Source: Corynebacterium efficiens YS-314
Lineage (GTDB): Bacteria > Actinomycetota > Actinomycetes > Mycobacteriales > Mycobacteriaceae
NCBI RefSeq assembly: GCF_000011305.1
Contig: NC_004369.1
Span: forward strand, 186,001 to 250,000
Direction: 5' to 3'
DNA: 64,000 nucleotides
The notes under the pieces: generated by a model
Databases searched by the model: none
Told to the model about the DNA's origin: nothing
What the model saw: the letters and a program-made list of their open reading frames with translations, nothing else
Made by a program: the position numbers and the translations under genes
Shown: piece by piece, positions 42,328-54,413 of the stretch
How the letters are laid out: every line of letters begins with the position of its first letter
How positions within the stretch are numbered: position 1 is the stretch's first letter

Positions 42328-43479
42328 CTACTCCGCCACCTTTCCGTCCCGCACCCGCTCCACAGCCCGGAGGAATGCCACGTCCGACAACAGGGGGATG
42401 TTTTTACGCTGCGCGTGCATGGCCTTGCCGTCGATGTCGCGGGTCTGGTTGCACACCACCACGGAGGTCTGACGGGTGAGCTTCTCCGAGTAGCTCAGGC
42501 CCGCATCCACCGCCGCCTGGATGATGATGTCCGGGTCCATCTCGATCTCCGGGGCCACCACCACCTCCATGCCGGCGACCAGCGACGTGCCCGGCTGATA
42601 GACACCCGGGTTGATCAGCGTCGGCTTCTCCTCCTGCGCCTGCACCCGGATGTGGGAGCGTTGCAGGCCGAACCTGTCGGCGCGGAGATTGTCCGGGGTC
42701 TGGGTGGCCAGCTCACCGCGCTCGCGCAGGGTGAAGTAGAGATCCGCCACCAGCCGGGTGGACTCGCGGCAGAGCTGCTCATGGGGCACCCCGGCACGCT
42801 CGGTGGTGGCAACAGCTGGTGGGGTGTCGAGACCGAGGGCGTGGGCGACGCCACGGATGCGGACGTCGTCAAGCACCACCCCCTGCCGGCGTGCAGACGC
42901 GAGCGTATCGACGATCAACACCGGCCGCGGGATATGCCCCACGCGCTGGCGACGCCGGCCCCGCCCCCCACGTCGGCTGTTGCGGCTGGTGCTGCGGTTC
43001 GCGCGCGCCGCGTCATTCATGGCCCGCTTGGCCTCGGAGACGATGAAACCCCACGTCCGGGGCGCATTGTGGAGGATGAGGGTGCGACCGTCGATCAACC
43101 TGTCCACCGCCTTGAGGATCTGCGAGAAGCGCCGCGCCGAACGGAACTCCTCATCCGTGACGCCGTGCAGGTGGAAGGGCCCCGGGTCGGAACCCGGGTT
43201 GAGCACGGCATGGAAGGTCTCCACCGGTTCATTGTCCGCGGTGAGGGTGATGGCGGTGAAGGTGATCATCCGGGAGGTGGATGGATGGATGCCACTGCTC
43301 TGTATGGTCACTGCTACATAAGGAGCATCCGTGATCGCCTGCTGACGGGCGCGTTCCTGGGCCTGTCGCTCCTGTTCTCTCCTTCCCCGATCTTCTCCGG
43401 GGAGGGTCTGAGGCTGGGTGTCAGAGTTGGTGGGGGAAACCCCGCCGGTGTTTTTATCATCGGCCCCAAATGAATTCAT
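42328..43479 (-). CDS. DnaQ-like exonuclease-fold protein with BRCT domain, catalytic acids lost
   Basis: A 383-residue protein. A DEDD exonuclease-like domain (about 53-260) is followed by a BRCT-like domain (about 280-380). The family's DxE motif reads VAVTIQSSG (Thr58, Gln60), the HNAxFD motif reads HNAPRTWGFI (Thr142), and HxxxxD reads HEQLCRE. All acidic metal ligands appear replaced, so nuclease activity is unlikely. A basic insert (SRNSRRGGRGRRRQR) may bind nucleic acid. TAGACT lies 7 nt before ATG 43479, which decides the start. Confidence 0.75.
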   Translation of the reverse strand: MNSFGADDKNTGGVSPTNSDTQPQTLPGEDRGRREQERQAQERARQQAITDAPYVAVTIQSSGIHPSTSRMITFTAITLTADNEPVETFHAVLNPGSDPGPFHLHGVTDEEFRSARRFSQILKAVDRLIDGRTLILHNAPRTWGFIVSEAKRAMNDAARANRSTSRNSRRGGRGRRRQRVGHIPRPVLIVDTLASARRQGVVLDDVRIRGVAHALGLDTPPAVATTERAGVPHEQLCRESTRLVADLYFTLRERGELATQTPDNLRADRFGLQRSHIRVQAQEEKPTLINPGVYQPGTSLVAGMEVVVAPEIEMDPDIIIQAAVDAGLSYSEKLTRQTSVVVCNQTRDIDGKAMHAQRKNIPLLSDVAFLRAVERVRDGKVAE

Positions 43480-43486
43480 TCCCATG

Positions 43487-43492
43487 AGTCTA
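43487..43492 (-). promoter_or_regulatory. -10 box TAGACT of the DnaQ-like gene
   Basis: On the minus strand TAGACT precedes ATG 43479 by 7 nt. Confidence 0.6.
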
Positions 43493-43503
43493 GTGGGTGG
43501 ATG

Positions 43504-43951
43504 AGTTGATGTGGCCATCTGTGAGCGTCGGTGGGGTGGCTTATCCGGGACGTGCGAGTGGAATCCGTGGAGGATTGCGGAAAAATTCACTTAGATAAAA
43601 GCAAAACGTTGTAAACCTGTAATAAAAAGCCCTATATGGGGGTGTTTTTGCGTGGTTTTGCATGAAGTCGGGGAAATGTTTCGCCTTTGACGAAGCTGAA
43701 TGGATGCTTAGATTATTTCACCTCGGGGTGCAGGGGAGATTACCGGGCTGCGCTTTTCTTTTTATTGTTTTACATTCAAAAGGATTTATCTGAGAAATCG
43801 TTATGAAATACTTATCAAAGCTCCCATGAAATTTACATAAGTGCACATCAAGGCCTAGTCAGGCATGGTGAAAAGGTGTAATTTAACCCATCATGTCTGC
43901 GTATCTAGCAGTGGACAGATCGCATTTATGTACTTTTCGGAGGTGGACGGC
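43504..43951 (+). promoter_or_regulatory. A+T-rich upstream region of the first surface protein
   Basis: About 450 bases, clearly richer in A and T than the neighbours (several runs of A and T, e.g. around 43590-43630 and 43755-43850). No gene is visible. A GGAGG at 43939-43943 serves the ATG at 43952. The base composition suggests foreign origin or an AT-binding silencer target (inference). Confidence 0.5.
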
Positions 43952-46900
43952 ATGATGGGTAGTGCTTTTGACAGATTCAGTGGGTCGAAGGGGGTGAAGC
44001 GGACTTTCGCTACGCTAGTGGCGGCAGCCCTGGCCGTGGGTGGCCTGTCGACCACCACCGCTGGTAGCCAAGAACTTGACTTTCAGCCCTCGCTGCAGAC
44101 GGAATCCTATAACCCCTTGGCCCCTTATACGGATTTCAATGTCGTCGCTTTCGGAGATCTTCATAAAGTCGCAGAATCGGAGGGGCCCGTTGCCGTGGGA
44201 GGCAAACTCAGTTGGGCTCAAACGCAGATTATCGCCAAGAGATCGGCACTTCCCGTCGCCCTGGTGGTTCAAGGTGGCCTGGATTGGGCCAACTCCGCCG
44301 GTGATCTTCAGATCAACCCCGGACACCGGGTGACCGGCCACCCCTTGAGCATCAACCTGGAGGGCAGCACCGCCCTTGACCGTGACAATAACAACGCCGC
44401 AGTACAGATCAATGTGGTGAAGGACGGTCAACCCTACGGCTCCACGCCGAAAATCCAGGTCAATGAAAACGGTCACCGGGCGAACCAGTCCGGTTATGAC
44501 GCCGACCGGTGGGATACCCTGCTCCGCGCCGATGCCGCAGAGGATATCTCGGACCGCCTGGCAGCAGCCTCCCGTGCTGAATGTCAGGCCCCCCATGTGC
44601 TCAAGCAGGTGGAGAATGAACAGGCCGCAGCAGGTCAGGAACCCGCCTACTGGATGGAAGGGGGACGATTCTATGTGAAGCTCAAGGAAGGCGTGCAGAA
44701 TATCTGGAATCTCGATGGTGAAACCTTCAGCAACACCACCGAGATCACCTTCAGAAGCCCTGCCCCCACCGCAGCCACCCCATTGTTCACCAATATCTCC
44801 GGAACCGATGTCACCTTCAGAAGTAATCTTGCGGGTGTCAGCCCAGATGCCAATGCGCCCGGCATGCTGTGGAACTTCCCCGAGGCGGAGGATCTCACAC
44901 TGAGCGGCGATTCCATCATCGGCTCGGTGCTGGCGCCCAGGGCTCATTTTGATAAGCAGCAGGCAAATGTGGATGGCAATATCATCATCCGCTCCGGTGA
45001 GCTGAGGGGATCAGAGCAACATCATTTCCCCTTCGCCGGAAAATTCACCCCATGCGGTTCCACACCGGAGATCGGTACCACGGTGAAGGTGAAGGATTCC
45101 GATACCAAGGTGCTACCCCTCAGCGGAGGAATCCTGGTGGACACCGTTTCCTACACGGGTCTCACTCCCGGGGTCAGATATAACCTCGAGGGTGAGCTGC
45201 GCACCGTCCCCGCAGGTGAAGCCACAGGTATCACCGCTACCCATGAGTTCACACCGGATGCTGCCAATGGGACCACCGAGGTGACATTTGAGATCAGCGG
45301 TGATCAGATCAGCCGGTATGCCGGTCAGAAGCTGGTGGTGTTTGAATACCTCAATCGAGGTGGCACCAGGGTGGCGCAACACACCGACCCACGGGATGAG
45401 GCACAGACTTTCACCGTGGAACAGAAAACCGAACCGAAAACCGGTCAGTTCACACTGAAGAAGAAGCTCGACGGTATCGACGCGGATGCCTTCCCGGTGG
45501 ATACATCCTTCCTGGTCAATGCCACCTGGGACAGTGAAGAAGGCGAGGAGGTCACCCGCGCGGTGGAGCTTTCTCCGGACGGAACCCCCGTTACCGTTGA
45601 CAACATTCCGGTGGGTACAACGGTCACTTTCTCCGAGCCCGCGCCACTGACCGCAACTGGATATCACTTCGACCGGGTTGAGTTCGATCCCGCCTCCCTG
45701 ACGATCGAAGAGGGCGGCAATGGCGAGGTTACCGCCACCAACTTCTATTCGGTGATCCCCGACCCCGAACCGGGCTGGGGCAAGATCACGGTGTCCAAGG
45801 AGCTGGCCGGAACCGGCGTTGAGCTTGTCGACGGTGAGGAATTCACCTTCACCCTCCGTTGCGCGCCTACCGATGGCACCATCTTGCCTGTCGAGGAAAC
45901 CTTCACCCTGCTGGCTGGTAAATCCAGGAGCTTTGACATCCCCGAAGGCATGACCTGTGTCATCGCTGAAGAAACCCCCGCTGCAGTCGATGGGGTGACC
46001 TATGACGGGGTGGACTACATCGTGGACGACCAGCCCAGCATTCTCAACCCTGAGATCGAGACCAGTGCTGACCAGCATGTCAGCGTGAAGGCTACCAACA
46101 CCTATACCAGGGTCGAGGTCCCCGCGATGGGGCACTTCCAGGTGAGGAAGTTGGTAGAGGGGGTGCAGGATCAGGAGCTGCTCGAGGAGCTCAGCTTCGA
46201 GGTGGAGGCCACCTGGGATGGTGGCTCTGAGACGCTGACTCTGCCCGCCACCGGTGACTTCGTTCGTTCCACAACAGAATTGCCGGCGGGCACCGTGGTG
46301 AGTTTCACCGAGTCCCCTGAGGAGGTCGTGATTCCGGGTCATACCTTTGTCTCGGTTGATATCGCCCCGCGGTCGGTGACGGTGAACGAGGATGATCCCG
46401 TCCGGGTAACCGTGACCAACACCTACACTGAGAATGCGGTACCCGCGATCAGCACCACCGCCGAGGTGACGGGTTCACCCGCTAAGGTGTTGCCGGTAAC
46501 CGGTGGTGAGGTGGTGGATACCGTGTCCTATACGGGTCTGCGTCCGAACACCGAGTATGTACTGACCGGTGAACTGGTCCATGTCACCTCTGATGGTGTG
46601 GTCACCCCGACCGGTGTGTCCGCCCAGGCGACATTCACCACCGGTAATGCTGGGGAGGGTGCCACCGAGGTCTCCGGTGAGGCAACCGTCGTCTTTGATA
46701 TTGACGGCGTTACCGCTGCGCAGTATGCCGGGGAGAAGCTGGTTGTCTTCGAGAAGTTGTTCCTGGGTGACGTTGAGATCGCCGTCCATGAAGATCCTGA
46801 GGATGAGGCACAATCCTTCACGGTGGAGCCCTCCGGGGATGTGGTTATCACCAAAACCGTCACCGGGAGCAACGCCGATCAGATCAATGCTGATGAACAG

Positions 46901-47488
46901 GCCCGTTTCCAGATCGTGGCATCCTGGTCTGATGACATGGGCGTGGAGCATCGCACCACGGTTGATGTGGTGCCTGGTGAGCCGGTGACCCTCTCCGGGC
47001 TCCCCCTCAACACCGAGATCACCCTCAGCGAGGAGGGCGCCTACACCAGCGTCCCCGACGTCAGGTGGGCGGATATCATCTGGTCGGGTGAGGGGGTGGT
47101 CGATGGAACCGGTGACTCCCGCGAGGCAACGGTGACCCTGACCGATCCCGGTATCCCGCTGCAGATCGTCCTTGACAACAGGGCCTCAGTCACGGGCCTG
47201 ATCATCATCCCCATCCCACTTCCGCTGGTCCCCGGTGGAGGATCCTCGGTTCCTCCACCCGTGGGGGAGCCGGATATCCCAGCTGAGCTGACCCCGGTGG
47301 CAGCCCCACTCACACCCACAGAGCCAGGTGAAACCACTCCGGGCGCTACGCGACCGACGGGGGAGACCCCCGTGAAGGGAGCTCTGGCGCACACCGGCGC
47401 CGATATCCTGTGGATCGCCGGAGGTGCTGCGGTGCTGCTGCTGGCAGGAGCATGGTTGACCATCCGTGGTCGTCGAAATAAGCGCTGA
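43952..47488 (+). CDS. LAxTG-anchored surface adhesin with choice-of-anchor A and VaFE domains
   Basis: A 1178-residue wall protein. After a signal peptide (to about residue 36) come a choice-of-anchor A domain (about 52-366), a VaFE repeat (about 370-490, KVLPLSGGILVDTVSY to KLVVFE), three DUF5979-like beta domains (490-825), a second VaFE repeat (832-960), another beta domain, the hydrophobic stretch LIIIPIPLPLVP, a Pro-rich spacer, the sortase motif LAHTG (1145-1149), a membrane helix and RGRRNKR. GGAGG precedes ATG 43952; 29 further in-frame codons upstream lack one. No sortase gene is nearby. Confidence 0.85.
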   Translation: MMGSAFDRFSGSKGVKRTFATLVAAALAVGGLSTTTAGSQELDFQPSLQTESYNPLAPYTDFNVVAFGDLHKVAESEGPVAVGGKLSWAQTQIIAKRSALPVALVVQGGLDWANSAGDLQINPGHRVTGHPLSINLEGSTALDRDNNNAAVQINVVKDGQPYGSTPKIQVNENGHRANQSGYDADRWDTLLRADAAEDISDRLAAASRAECQAPHVLKQVENEQAAAGQEPAYWMEGGRFYVKLKEGVQNIWNLDGETFSNTTEITFRSPAPTAATPLFTNISGTDVTFRSNLAGVSPDANAPGMLWNFPEAEDLTLSGDSIIGSVLAPRAHFDKQQANVDGNIIIRSGELRGSEQHHFPFAGKFTPCGSTPEIGTTVKVKDSDTKVLPLSGGILVDTVSYTGLTPGVRYNLEGELRTVPAGEATGITATHEFTPDAANGTTEVTFEISGDQISRYAGQKLVVFEYLNRGGTRVAQHTDPRDEAQTFTVEQKTEPKTGQFTLKKKLDGIDADAFPVDTSFLVNATWDSEEGEEVTRAVELSPDGTPVTVDNIPVGTTVTFSEPAPLTATGYHFDRVEFDPASLTIEEGGNGEVTATNFYSVIPDPEPGWGKITVSKELAGTGVELVDGEEFTFTLRCAPTDGTILPVEETFTLLAGKSRSFDIPEGMTCVIAEETPAAVDGVTYDGVDYIVDDQPSILNPEIETSADQHVSVKATNTYTRVEVPAMGHFQVRKLVEGVQDQELLEELSFEVEATWDGGSETLTLPATGDFVRSTTELPAGTVVSFTESPEEVVIPGHTFVSVDIAPRSVTVNEDDPVRVTVTNTYTENAVPAISTTAEVTGSPAKVLPVTGGEVVDTVSYTGLRPNTEYVLTGELVHVTSDGVVTPTGVSAQATFTTGNAGEGATEVSGEATVVFDIDGVTAAQYAGEKLVVFEKLFLGDVEIAVHEDPEDEAQSFTVEPSGDVVITKTVTGSNADQINADEQARFQIVASWSDDMGVEHRTTVDVVPGEPVTLSGLPLNTEITLSEEGAYTSVPDVRWADIIWSGEGVVDGTGDSREATVTLTDPGIPLQIVLDNRASVTGLIIIPIPLPLVPGGGSSVPPPVGEPDIPAELTPVAAPLTPTEPGETTPGATRPTGETPVKGALAHTGADILWIAGGAAVLLLAGAWLTIRGRRNKR

Positions 47489-47504
47489 CCACGCTGAATG
47501 AACA

Positions 47505-47534
47505 AGCCGACGCGAGCTCAAGCTCGCGTCGGCT
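47505..47534 (+). terminator. Terminator between surface protein 1 and leuA
   Basis: A perfect 14-bp stem (AGCCGACGCGAGCT and its complement, loop CA) followed by TTTCAG. It lies between convergent genes and may serve both. Confidence 0.85.
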
Positions 47535-47588
47535 TTCAGTTGTCAGCTCCCTGGGGAGCCAGGGGGTGCGTCGATAGGCACCTGGTTG

Positions 47589-49452
<1,864 letters not shown>

Positions 49453-49487
49453 CTTTCGTGGAGTGTGCGCTTGTTTTCTGGAATCAA

Positions 49488-49493
49488 ACTCTA
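49488..49493 (-). promoter_or_regulatory. Likely -10 box TAGAGT of leuA
   Basis: On the minus strand TAGAGT lies about 48 nt before the leuA ATG, giving a short leader. Confidence 0.45.
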
Positions 49494-50132
49494 GCGCTGT
49501 TGCGGGTTCACGACCGGCAACACAAACTCCGCGACGGGGTGCCGGTCGCTTATGACCTCTGGGACCCGCCGCGGCGAAGAAGAAGAGCGCTTCGCTCATG
49601 TGATGAGAACATGTCATGGAGTATAACCGAAATCTCGCCGGGGGATGGCAAATGGGAGATTTTCGTAGGGTCCCGCACGGGTGCGGCGCATTCCGGTGGT
49701 CACCGAGTGGGGCGCAACATGTCGGGGGATGTTTCATGCCATAAGGCTGGAACAAACCTGCAAGAAGGATTGTGGAGAACTGCCTGAAAGCTCTCCTTTT
49801 CCGCAGGCGACCCCGTGTGGGGGTGAAGGTAGCTCAGCTGATTCTCAGTTTCCATACATTAGCGCGCAATTATGCAGTAAAGGTTTTGTGATCAAACTTA
49901 CAGGTAAAGGGCAGGAAAGGTAGATCGCCCGCGGCGGTATCCAGTATGTGTTTTTACTTAGTTTACTAAGTAAAAATTTATCAACTTTTATCCGTTGAGC
50001 TGGGATTTTACCCCTGTTAGTCTGGCGCGAGGAGCGGGAACTGGCGCAACTGCTGGTCGGTCTGCTCGCTGTGAAATACCTTGAAACATTGATCCGCCCG
50101 CAAGGTGGGAACATGTCCTTGAAAGGGGAATC
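49494..50132 (+). promoter_or_regulatory. Intergenic region upstream of surface protein 2, with a 26-bp palindrome
   Basis: About 640 bases without a convincing gene. At 49951-49976 there is a perfect palindrome: TTTTTACTTAGT, centre TT, ACTAAGTAAAAA. It lies 157 nt before the ATG at 50133 and could be an operator or a terminator-like hairpin. The region from 49840 on is A+T-rich compared with the flanking genes. AAAGGGG at about 50118-50124 is the ribosome binding site. Confidence 0.6.
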
Positions 50133-53100
50133 ATGAATAAATATCTATCCACACGTGGATTCGGGAAGGGGGTGTCCCCCTGGATCTCCATGACGGTCCT
50201 TCTCGCCGTCCTGGCTCTCATCTTTACTGTTCTGCCATCGATGACGACCGCACGAGCTGATGAGACTGACGCAGATAACCTCACTATCAGCGAGATTGCT
50301 GACAATCTGGAGATATCCACCGACCCGATCCTGATCGAGGAAGCCGAAGCACCTGCCACCTCCGGCGACGAGGGTGGAACCGGCGATGCAGACCCCGGCC
50401 TGGAGGACACCGTCTCCACCCTTGATGATGCGCTGGGCATGCTTGCAGAGACCAACAGCATCATCAGGCCGATGGCCATCTATGACCTGGTCTCGAACCT
50501 TCAGTTCCGGGTTGACGGCGGAGTTGTCGGAGATCCGATCTACGTTGGTGACAACGTTGAATTCCGTGGCACCTGGGATGCATCCCGCGCTGGTGTTCCC
50601 CTTGTCAACGGTGATCAGTTCATCATCGACTTCGAGGGCTCTGCAGCTGCCGTGTCCCAGGTCATTGATCTGAATGAAACCCGTGGAGGCGCGACATGGA
50701 GGTGGGGCCAGTGCGTTCCCTCCCCCGACCTGACCTCCTACACCTGCACCATTGACAACATTCCGGCCGGTGCCATCACCGGTGGCGGAGACTTCTTCGG
50801 TTCAGCACGTGTTATTGCTGAAAACTCCAACTTCGGTTTCCAGGGTCGCGCTCTCGATATTGATCTGGCCAAGCGCGGAACCCTGCTCACTGCTACCGGC
50901 CAGGGTGAAGCGCCGGGCACTGCTGTCAATTACGCGGTCAATATCAGTTCTGATAACTGGGCCCTCGTCGACACTGATGTCGTCCTGGTTGACACCTTCG
51001 ATTCCCAGCTGACCCTGTGTACAGACCCCAATCTGCAGTTCCTGCACCCATTCAACCCAACTCCGACTCTGCTTGATCCCGTCGTTGTTGGCAATCAGGT
51101 GACCTTCACCATTGAACGTCCGGCGAATGGGTTTGGTTCGGATGATCCCTCCTCGGACATGCTCCTCAGCTACCGTCTGTGCACCGCTTCCGGTGGTCTC
51201 GATCCGGTCGGAACCGAGTACAACAATACGATCACCAGTGGTGGCGCTACGGCCACCAGCAATGTGCGTCAGTGGCTGGACAGCGGTGGATCCGCATACG
51301 GTGTCAACCGTGGTTCCTTCGCTCTGACCAAGGATGTCACCGGTACACCACCAGCTGGTTTCGACCCGCTGCAGGCTGAGTTCACCGTCCTGGTGGAGGA
51401 GTACGTCCCCGGTGGATACGAGGCAGACCCTGATAACCCCGAGGGCACCTACACAGTGACCGTCAGTGGCGATGGCACCCCGGTCACCGGTCTGTCCATC
51501 CGTCCCGACGGTTGGACCATCCGACTCAGTGAGGTCACCCCACCCGCAGTTCCAGGCCACACCTGGGACACCCCGGTATTCTCCGGTGCCGGTGTCACCA
51601 CCGGTACCTTCGCTGACGGACGTCCCTTCGCACTGATCCAGACCACCCAGAATGGCAATGTTGAGGTTGCACTGAACAACTTCATCGCCCCGGATGTTCC
51701 GGAGATCGGCACCACCGCCCAGGTTCAGGGTTCCTCCACCAACATCCTGTCGCTCAACGGTGGCACGGTTGTGGATACCGTCCGTTATGAGAACCTGAAG
51801 CCCAACACCGACTACACCCTCGATGGTGAGATCGTTGCGGTTGCTGCAGACGGTACCGTGACCGCAACCGGTATCACGGCCTCCGGTGCCTTCACCACCC
51901 CGGATGCACCGGCTGGTCAGCTCACCGTTTCCGGCACCACCGAGGTCACCTTCACCATCACCGCGGCACAGGCCGCGGCATGGGCGAACCAGACACTCGT
52001 GGTCTACGAAACCCTCTTCGAGGTCGGCGTGGACGCACCGGTTGCGGAGCACCGCAACCCCAATGATGCCAACCAGACCTTCTGGGTGGATGAGCCAACC
52101 CCGGAGATCGGAACTCTCGCGCAGGTCTCCGGCCCCAACGTGAAGCTCCTGCCGCTGACCGGTGGAGAGGTCGTTGATACCGTCAGCTACTCCTTCCTGG
52201 CCCCGGAGACCGAGTACCGCCTCGCGGGTGAGCTCATGCACGTTGATGGTGCCACTGTCACCGGCACGGGCATCACCGCCGAAGGTATCTTCACCACCCC
52301 GGCTGCCCCGGCTGGACAGCTCTATGTCTCCGGCACCACCGAGGTGACCTTCACCATCAACGCGGCGCAGGCTGCGCAGTACGGTGGTCAGAACCTGGTG
52401 GTCTTCGAGGAGCTGTACCTGGTTGCCACCGGCGAACTGATCGCCGATCACAAGGACGAAACTGATGCGGACCAGACCTTCCGCGTGGAGCAGCCTGGTG
52501 TCGATATCGGAACCTCTGCTGCCACCAACGGTCCCACCACCAAGCTGCTGCCACTGACCGGTGGCGAGGTCGTGGACACCGTGTCCTACACCAACCTGGA
52601 CCCTGAGACCGAGTACCGCCTCGAGGGTGAGCTCATGCACGTCGACGGTACTACCGTCACCGGCACGGGCATCACCGCTGAAGCTACCTTCACCACCCCG
52701 GTAGCACCGGCAGGAGAGTTCTACGTCTCCGGCACCACCCTGGTCGTCTTCACCATCACCGCCGATGAGGCCGCGCAGTACGGTGGCCAGGACCTGGTGG
52801 TCTTCGAGGATCTGTACCTGGTTGCCACCGGCGAACTGGTTGCTGAGCACACGAACCCGAATGATCAGCTGCAGACCTTCACCATTGAGCGTCCGGAGAT
52901 CAACATCGGCACCCTGGCCCAGGTTCAGGACGGCGGTGACCCCAAGCTGCTGCCGAACACCGGTGGCGAGGTCGTGGACACCGTGTCCTACACCAACCTG
53001 GACCCTGAGACCGAGTACCGCCTCGAGGGTGAGCTCATGCACGTCGACGGTACTACCGTCACCGGCACGGGCATCACCGCCGAAGGTATCTTCACCACCC

Positions 53101-54398
53101 CGGCTGCACAGCCAGGTGAGTTCTACGTCTCCGGCACCACCGAGGTGACCTTCACCATCACTGGTGATCAGGCCTACGAGTACGGTGGTCAGAACCTGGT
53201 CGTCTTCGAGGAGCTGTACCTGGTTGCCACCGGCGAACTGATCGCCGAGCACAAGGACGAAAACGACGAGGACCAGACCTTCCGGGTCGAGGACCGCACC
53301 CCTGAGATCGGCACCCGTGCCGATGTCACCGGCACTACCACCAAGGTGCTCCCCATCACCGGCGGCCAGGTCGTGGACACCGTGTCCTACACCGACCTGT
53401 TCCCCGAGACCGAGTACCGCCTCGAAGGTGAGCTCATGCACGTCGACGGCGCTACCGTGACCCCGACGGGCATCACCGCTGAAGCTACCTTCACCACCCC
53501 GGCAGCACCGGCAGGAGAGCGCTATGTCTCCGGTACCGCCCAGGTGACCTTCACCATCACCGCGGCCCAGGCTGTTGAGTACGCCGGCGAGAAGCTGGTG
53601 GTCTTCGAGGAACTCTTCGATGCCACCACCGGTCAGCCGGTTGCTGAGCACAAGGAGCCGGAAGACGAGGATCAGTCCTTCGACATCGAGCCTGGTGGCG
53701 AGATCATCGTCGACAAGACGGTGACCGGACCGAAGGGCGATGAGGTTGAAAACGATGACGAAGCTGTCTTCCAGATCCGCGCCAACTGGCTGGATCTGCA
53801 GGGCAATGAGCAGTCCCGCACCTTCAACGTCGTTCCCGGCGAGCCGGTTAACCTGGTTGGTCTGCCTCTGAACACGGAGATCACCCTGACCGAGGTCGGC
53901 GCGAACACCAGCGTCGGCAACGTCAAGTGGGGCGATATCGTCTGGTCCGGCGAGGGCGTTGTCGATGAGCCTGGCGCTTCCCCGTCCGGTGTCATCACCA
54001 TCACCGATCCGGACGCTCCCATCCAGGTCGGACTGGAGAACAAGACCGGTTCCAGCGCGCTGATCATCATCCCGATCCCGCTCCCGCTGGTTCCGATCGG
54101 TGGCGGATCCTCCGTCCCACCGGCACCGATTGCACCGACGCCGACCACTCCGGCAGAGGCCGCACCGCTTGTTCCGGAGGTCTCCCCGAAGGACGGCATC
54201 CAGCCTCCTTCACCAAAGGATGGCATCCAGCCGCAGCGGGGCGCAGCCCCGATGGCTCAGCAGGGTGCTGCTCCGCAGGCACAGCGTAGTGGACTTGCCT
54301 CCACCGGCGCTGATGTCATCTGGCTCGCAGGTGGCGGAATCATGATTCTGCTGCTGGGTACGTGGCTCGTCCTCCGCGGACGTCGCAACGAATCCTAA
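50133..54398 (+). CDS. LAxTG-anchored surface protein with five VaFE repeats
   Basis: A 1421-residue wall protein. The signal peptide is likely cleaved after TTARA (about residue 43). An SdrD-like/IgG-type adhesin region follows (about 110-400, with paired Cys), then a beta domain (400-520), five VaFE repeats of about 133 residues (about 522-1186; each with GGxVVDTVxY near its start and LVVFE or LVVYE near its end), a DUF5979-like domain, LIIIPIPLPLVP, a Pro/Gln-rich spacer with SPKDGIQP repeats, LASTG (1388-1392), a membrane helix and RGRRNES. Length of such proteins varies by repeat number. Confidence 0.85.
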   Translation: MNKYLSTRGFGKGVSPWISMTVLLAVLALIFTVLPSMTTARADETDADNLTISEIADNLEISTDPILIEEAEAPATSGDEGGTGDADPGLEDTVSTLDDALGMLAETNSIIRPMAIYDLVSNLQFRVDGGVVGDPIYVGDNVEFRGTWDASRAGVPLVNGDQFIIDFEGSAAAVSQVIDLNETRGGATWRWGQCVPSPDLTSYTCTIDNIPAGAITGGGDFFGSARVIAENSNFGFQGRALDIDLAKRGTLLTATGQGEAPGTAVNYAVNISSDNWALVDTDVVLVDTFDSQLTLCTDPNLQFLHPFNPTPTLLDPVVVGNQVTFTIERPANGFGSDDPSSDMLLSYRLCTASGGLDPVGTEYNNTITSGGATATSNVRQWLDSGGSAYGVNRGSFALTKDVTGTPPAGFDPLQAEFTVLVEEYVPGGYEADPDNPEGTYTVTVSGDGTPVTGLSIRPDGWTIRLSEVTPPAVPGHTWDTPVFSGAGVTTGTFADGRPFALIQTTQNGNVEVALNNFIAPDVPEIGTTAQVQGSSTNILSLNGGTVVDTVRYENLKPNTDYTLDGEIVAVAADGTVTATGITASGAFTTPDAPAGQLTVSGTTEVTFTITAAQAAAWANQTLVVYETLFEVGVDAPVAEHRNPNDANQTFWVDEPTPEIGTLAQVSGPNVKLLPLTGGEVVDTVSYSFLAPETEYRLAGELMHVDGATVTGTGITAEGIFTTPAAPAGQLYVSGTTEVTFTINAAQAAQYGGQNLVVFEELYLVATGELIADHKDETDADQTFRVEQPGVDIGTSAATNGPTTKLLPLTGGEVVDTVSYTNLDPETEYRLEGELMHVDGTTVTGTGITAEATFTTPVAPAGEFYVSGTTLVVFTITADEAAQYGGQDLVVFEDLYLVATGELVAEHTNPNDQLQTFTIERPEINIGTLAQVQDGGDPKLLPNTGGEVVDTVSYTNLDPETEYRLEGELMHVDGTTVTGTGITAEGIFTTPAAQPGEFYVSGTTEVTFTITGDQAYEYGGQNLVVFEELYLVATGELIAEHKDENDEDQTFRVEDRTPEIGTRADVTGTTTKVLPITGGQVVDTVSYTDLFPETEYRLEGELMHVDGATVTPTGITAEATFTTPAAPAGERYVSGTAQVTFTITAAQAVEYAGEKLVVFEELFDATTGQPVAEHKEPEDEDQSFDIEPGGEIIVDKTVTGPKGDEVENDDEAVFQIRANWLDLQGNEQSRTFNVVPGEPVNLVGLPLNTEITLTEVGANTSVGNVKWGDIVWSGEGVVDEPGASPSGVITITDPDAPIQVGLENKTGSSALIIIPIPLPLVPIGGGSSVPPAPIAPTPTTPAEAAPLVPEVSPKDGIQPPSPKDGIQPQRGAAPMAQQGAAPQAQRSGLASTGADVIWLAGGGIMILLLGTWLVLRGRRNES
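51698..53695 (+). repeat. Five tandem repeats of about 400 bp in surface protein 2
   Basis: Repeat starts near 51698, 52101, 52498, 52896 and 53301. Repeats 3 and 4 are identical for about 120 nt (from about 52557 and 52956). Such identity points to recent duplication or gene conversion. Confidence 0.85.
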
Positions 54399-54413
54399 AC
54401 CACAGGGCCTGAC

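Noticed and set aside
50802..53651. 949-codon open frame antisense to surface protein 2
   Set aside because: Arises from the repeated codon pattern of the VaFE repeats; its own translation is just a repeated shadow peptide.
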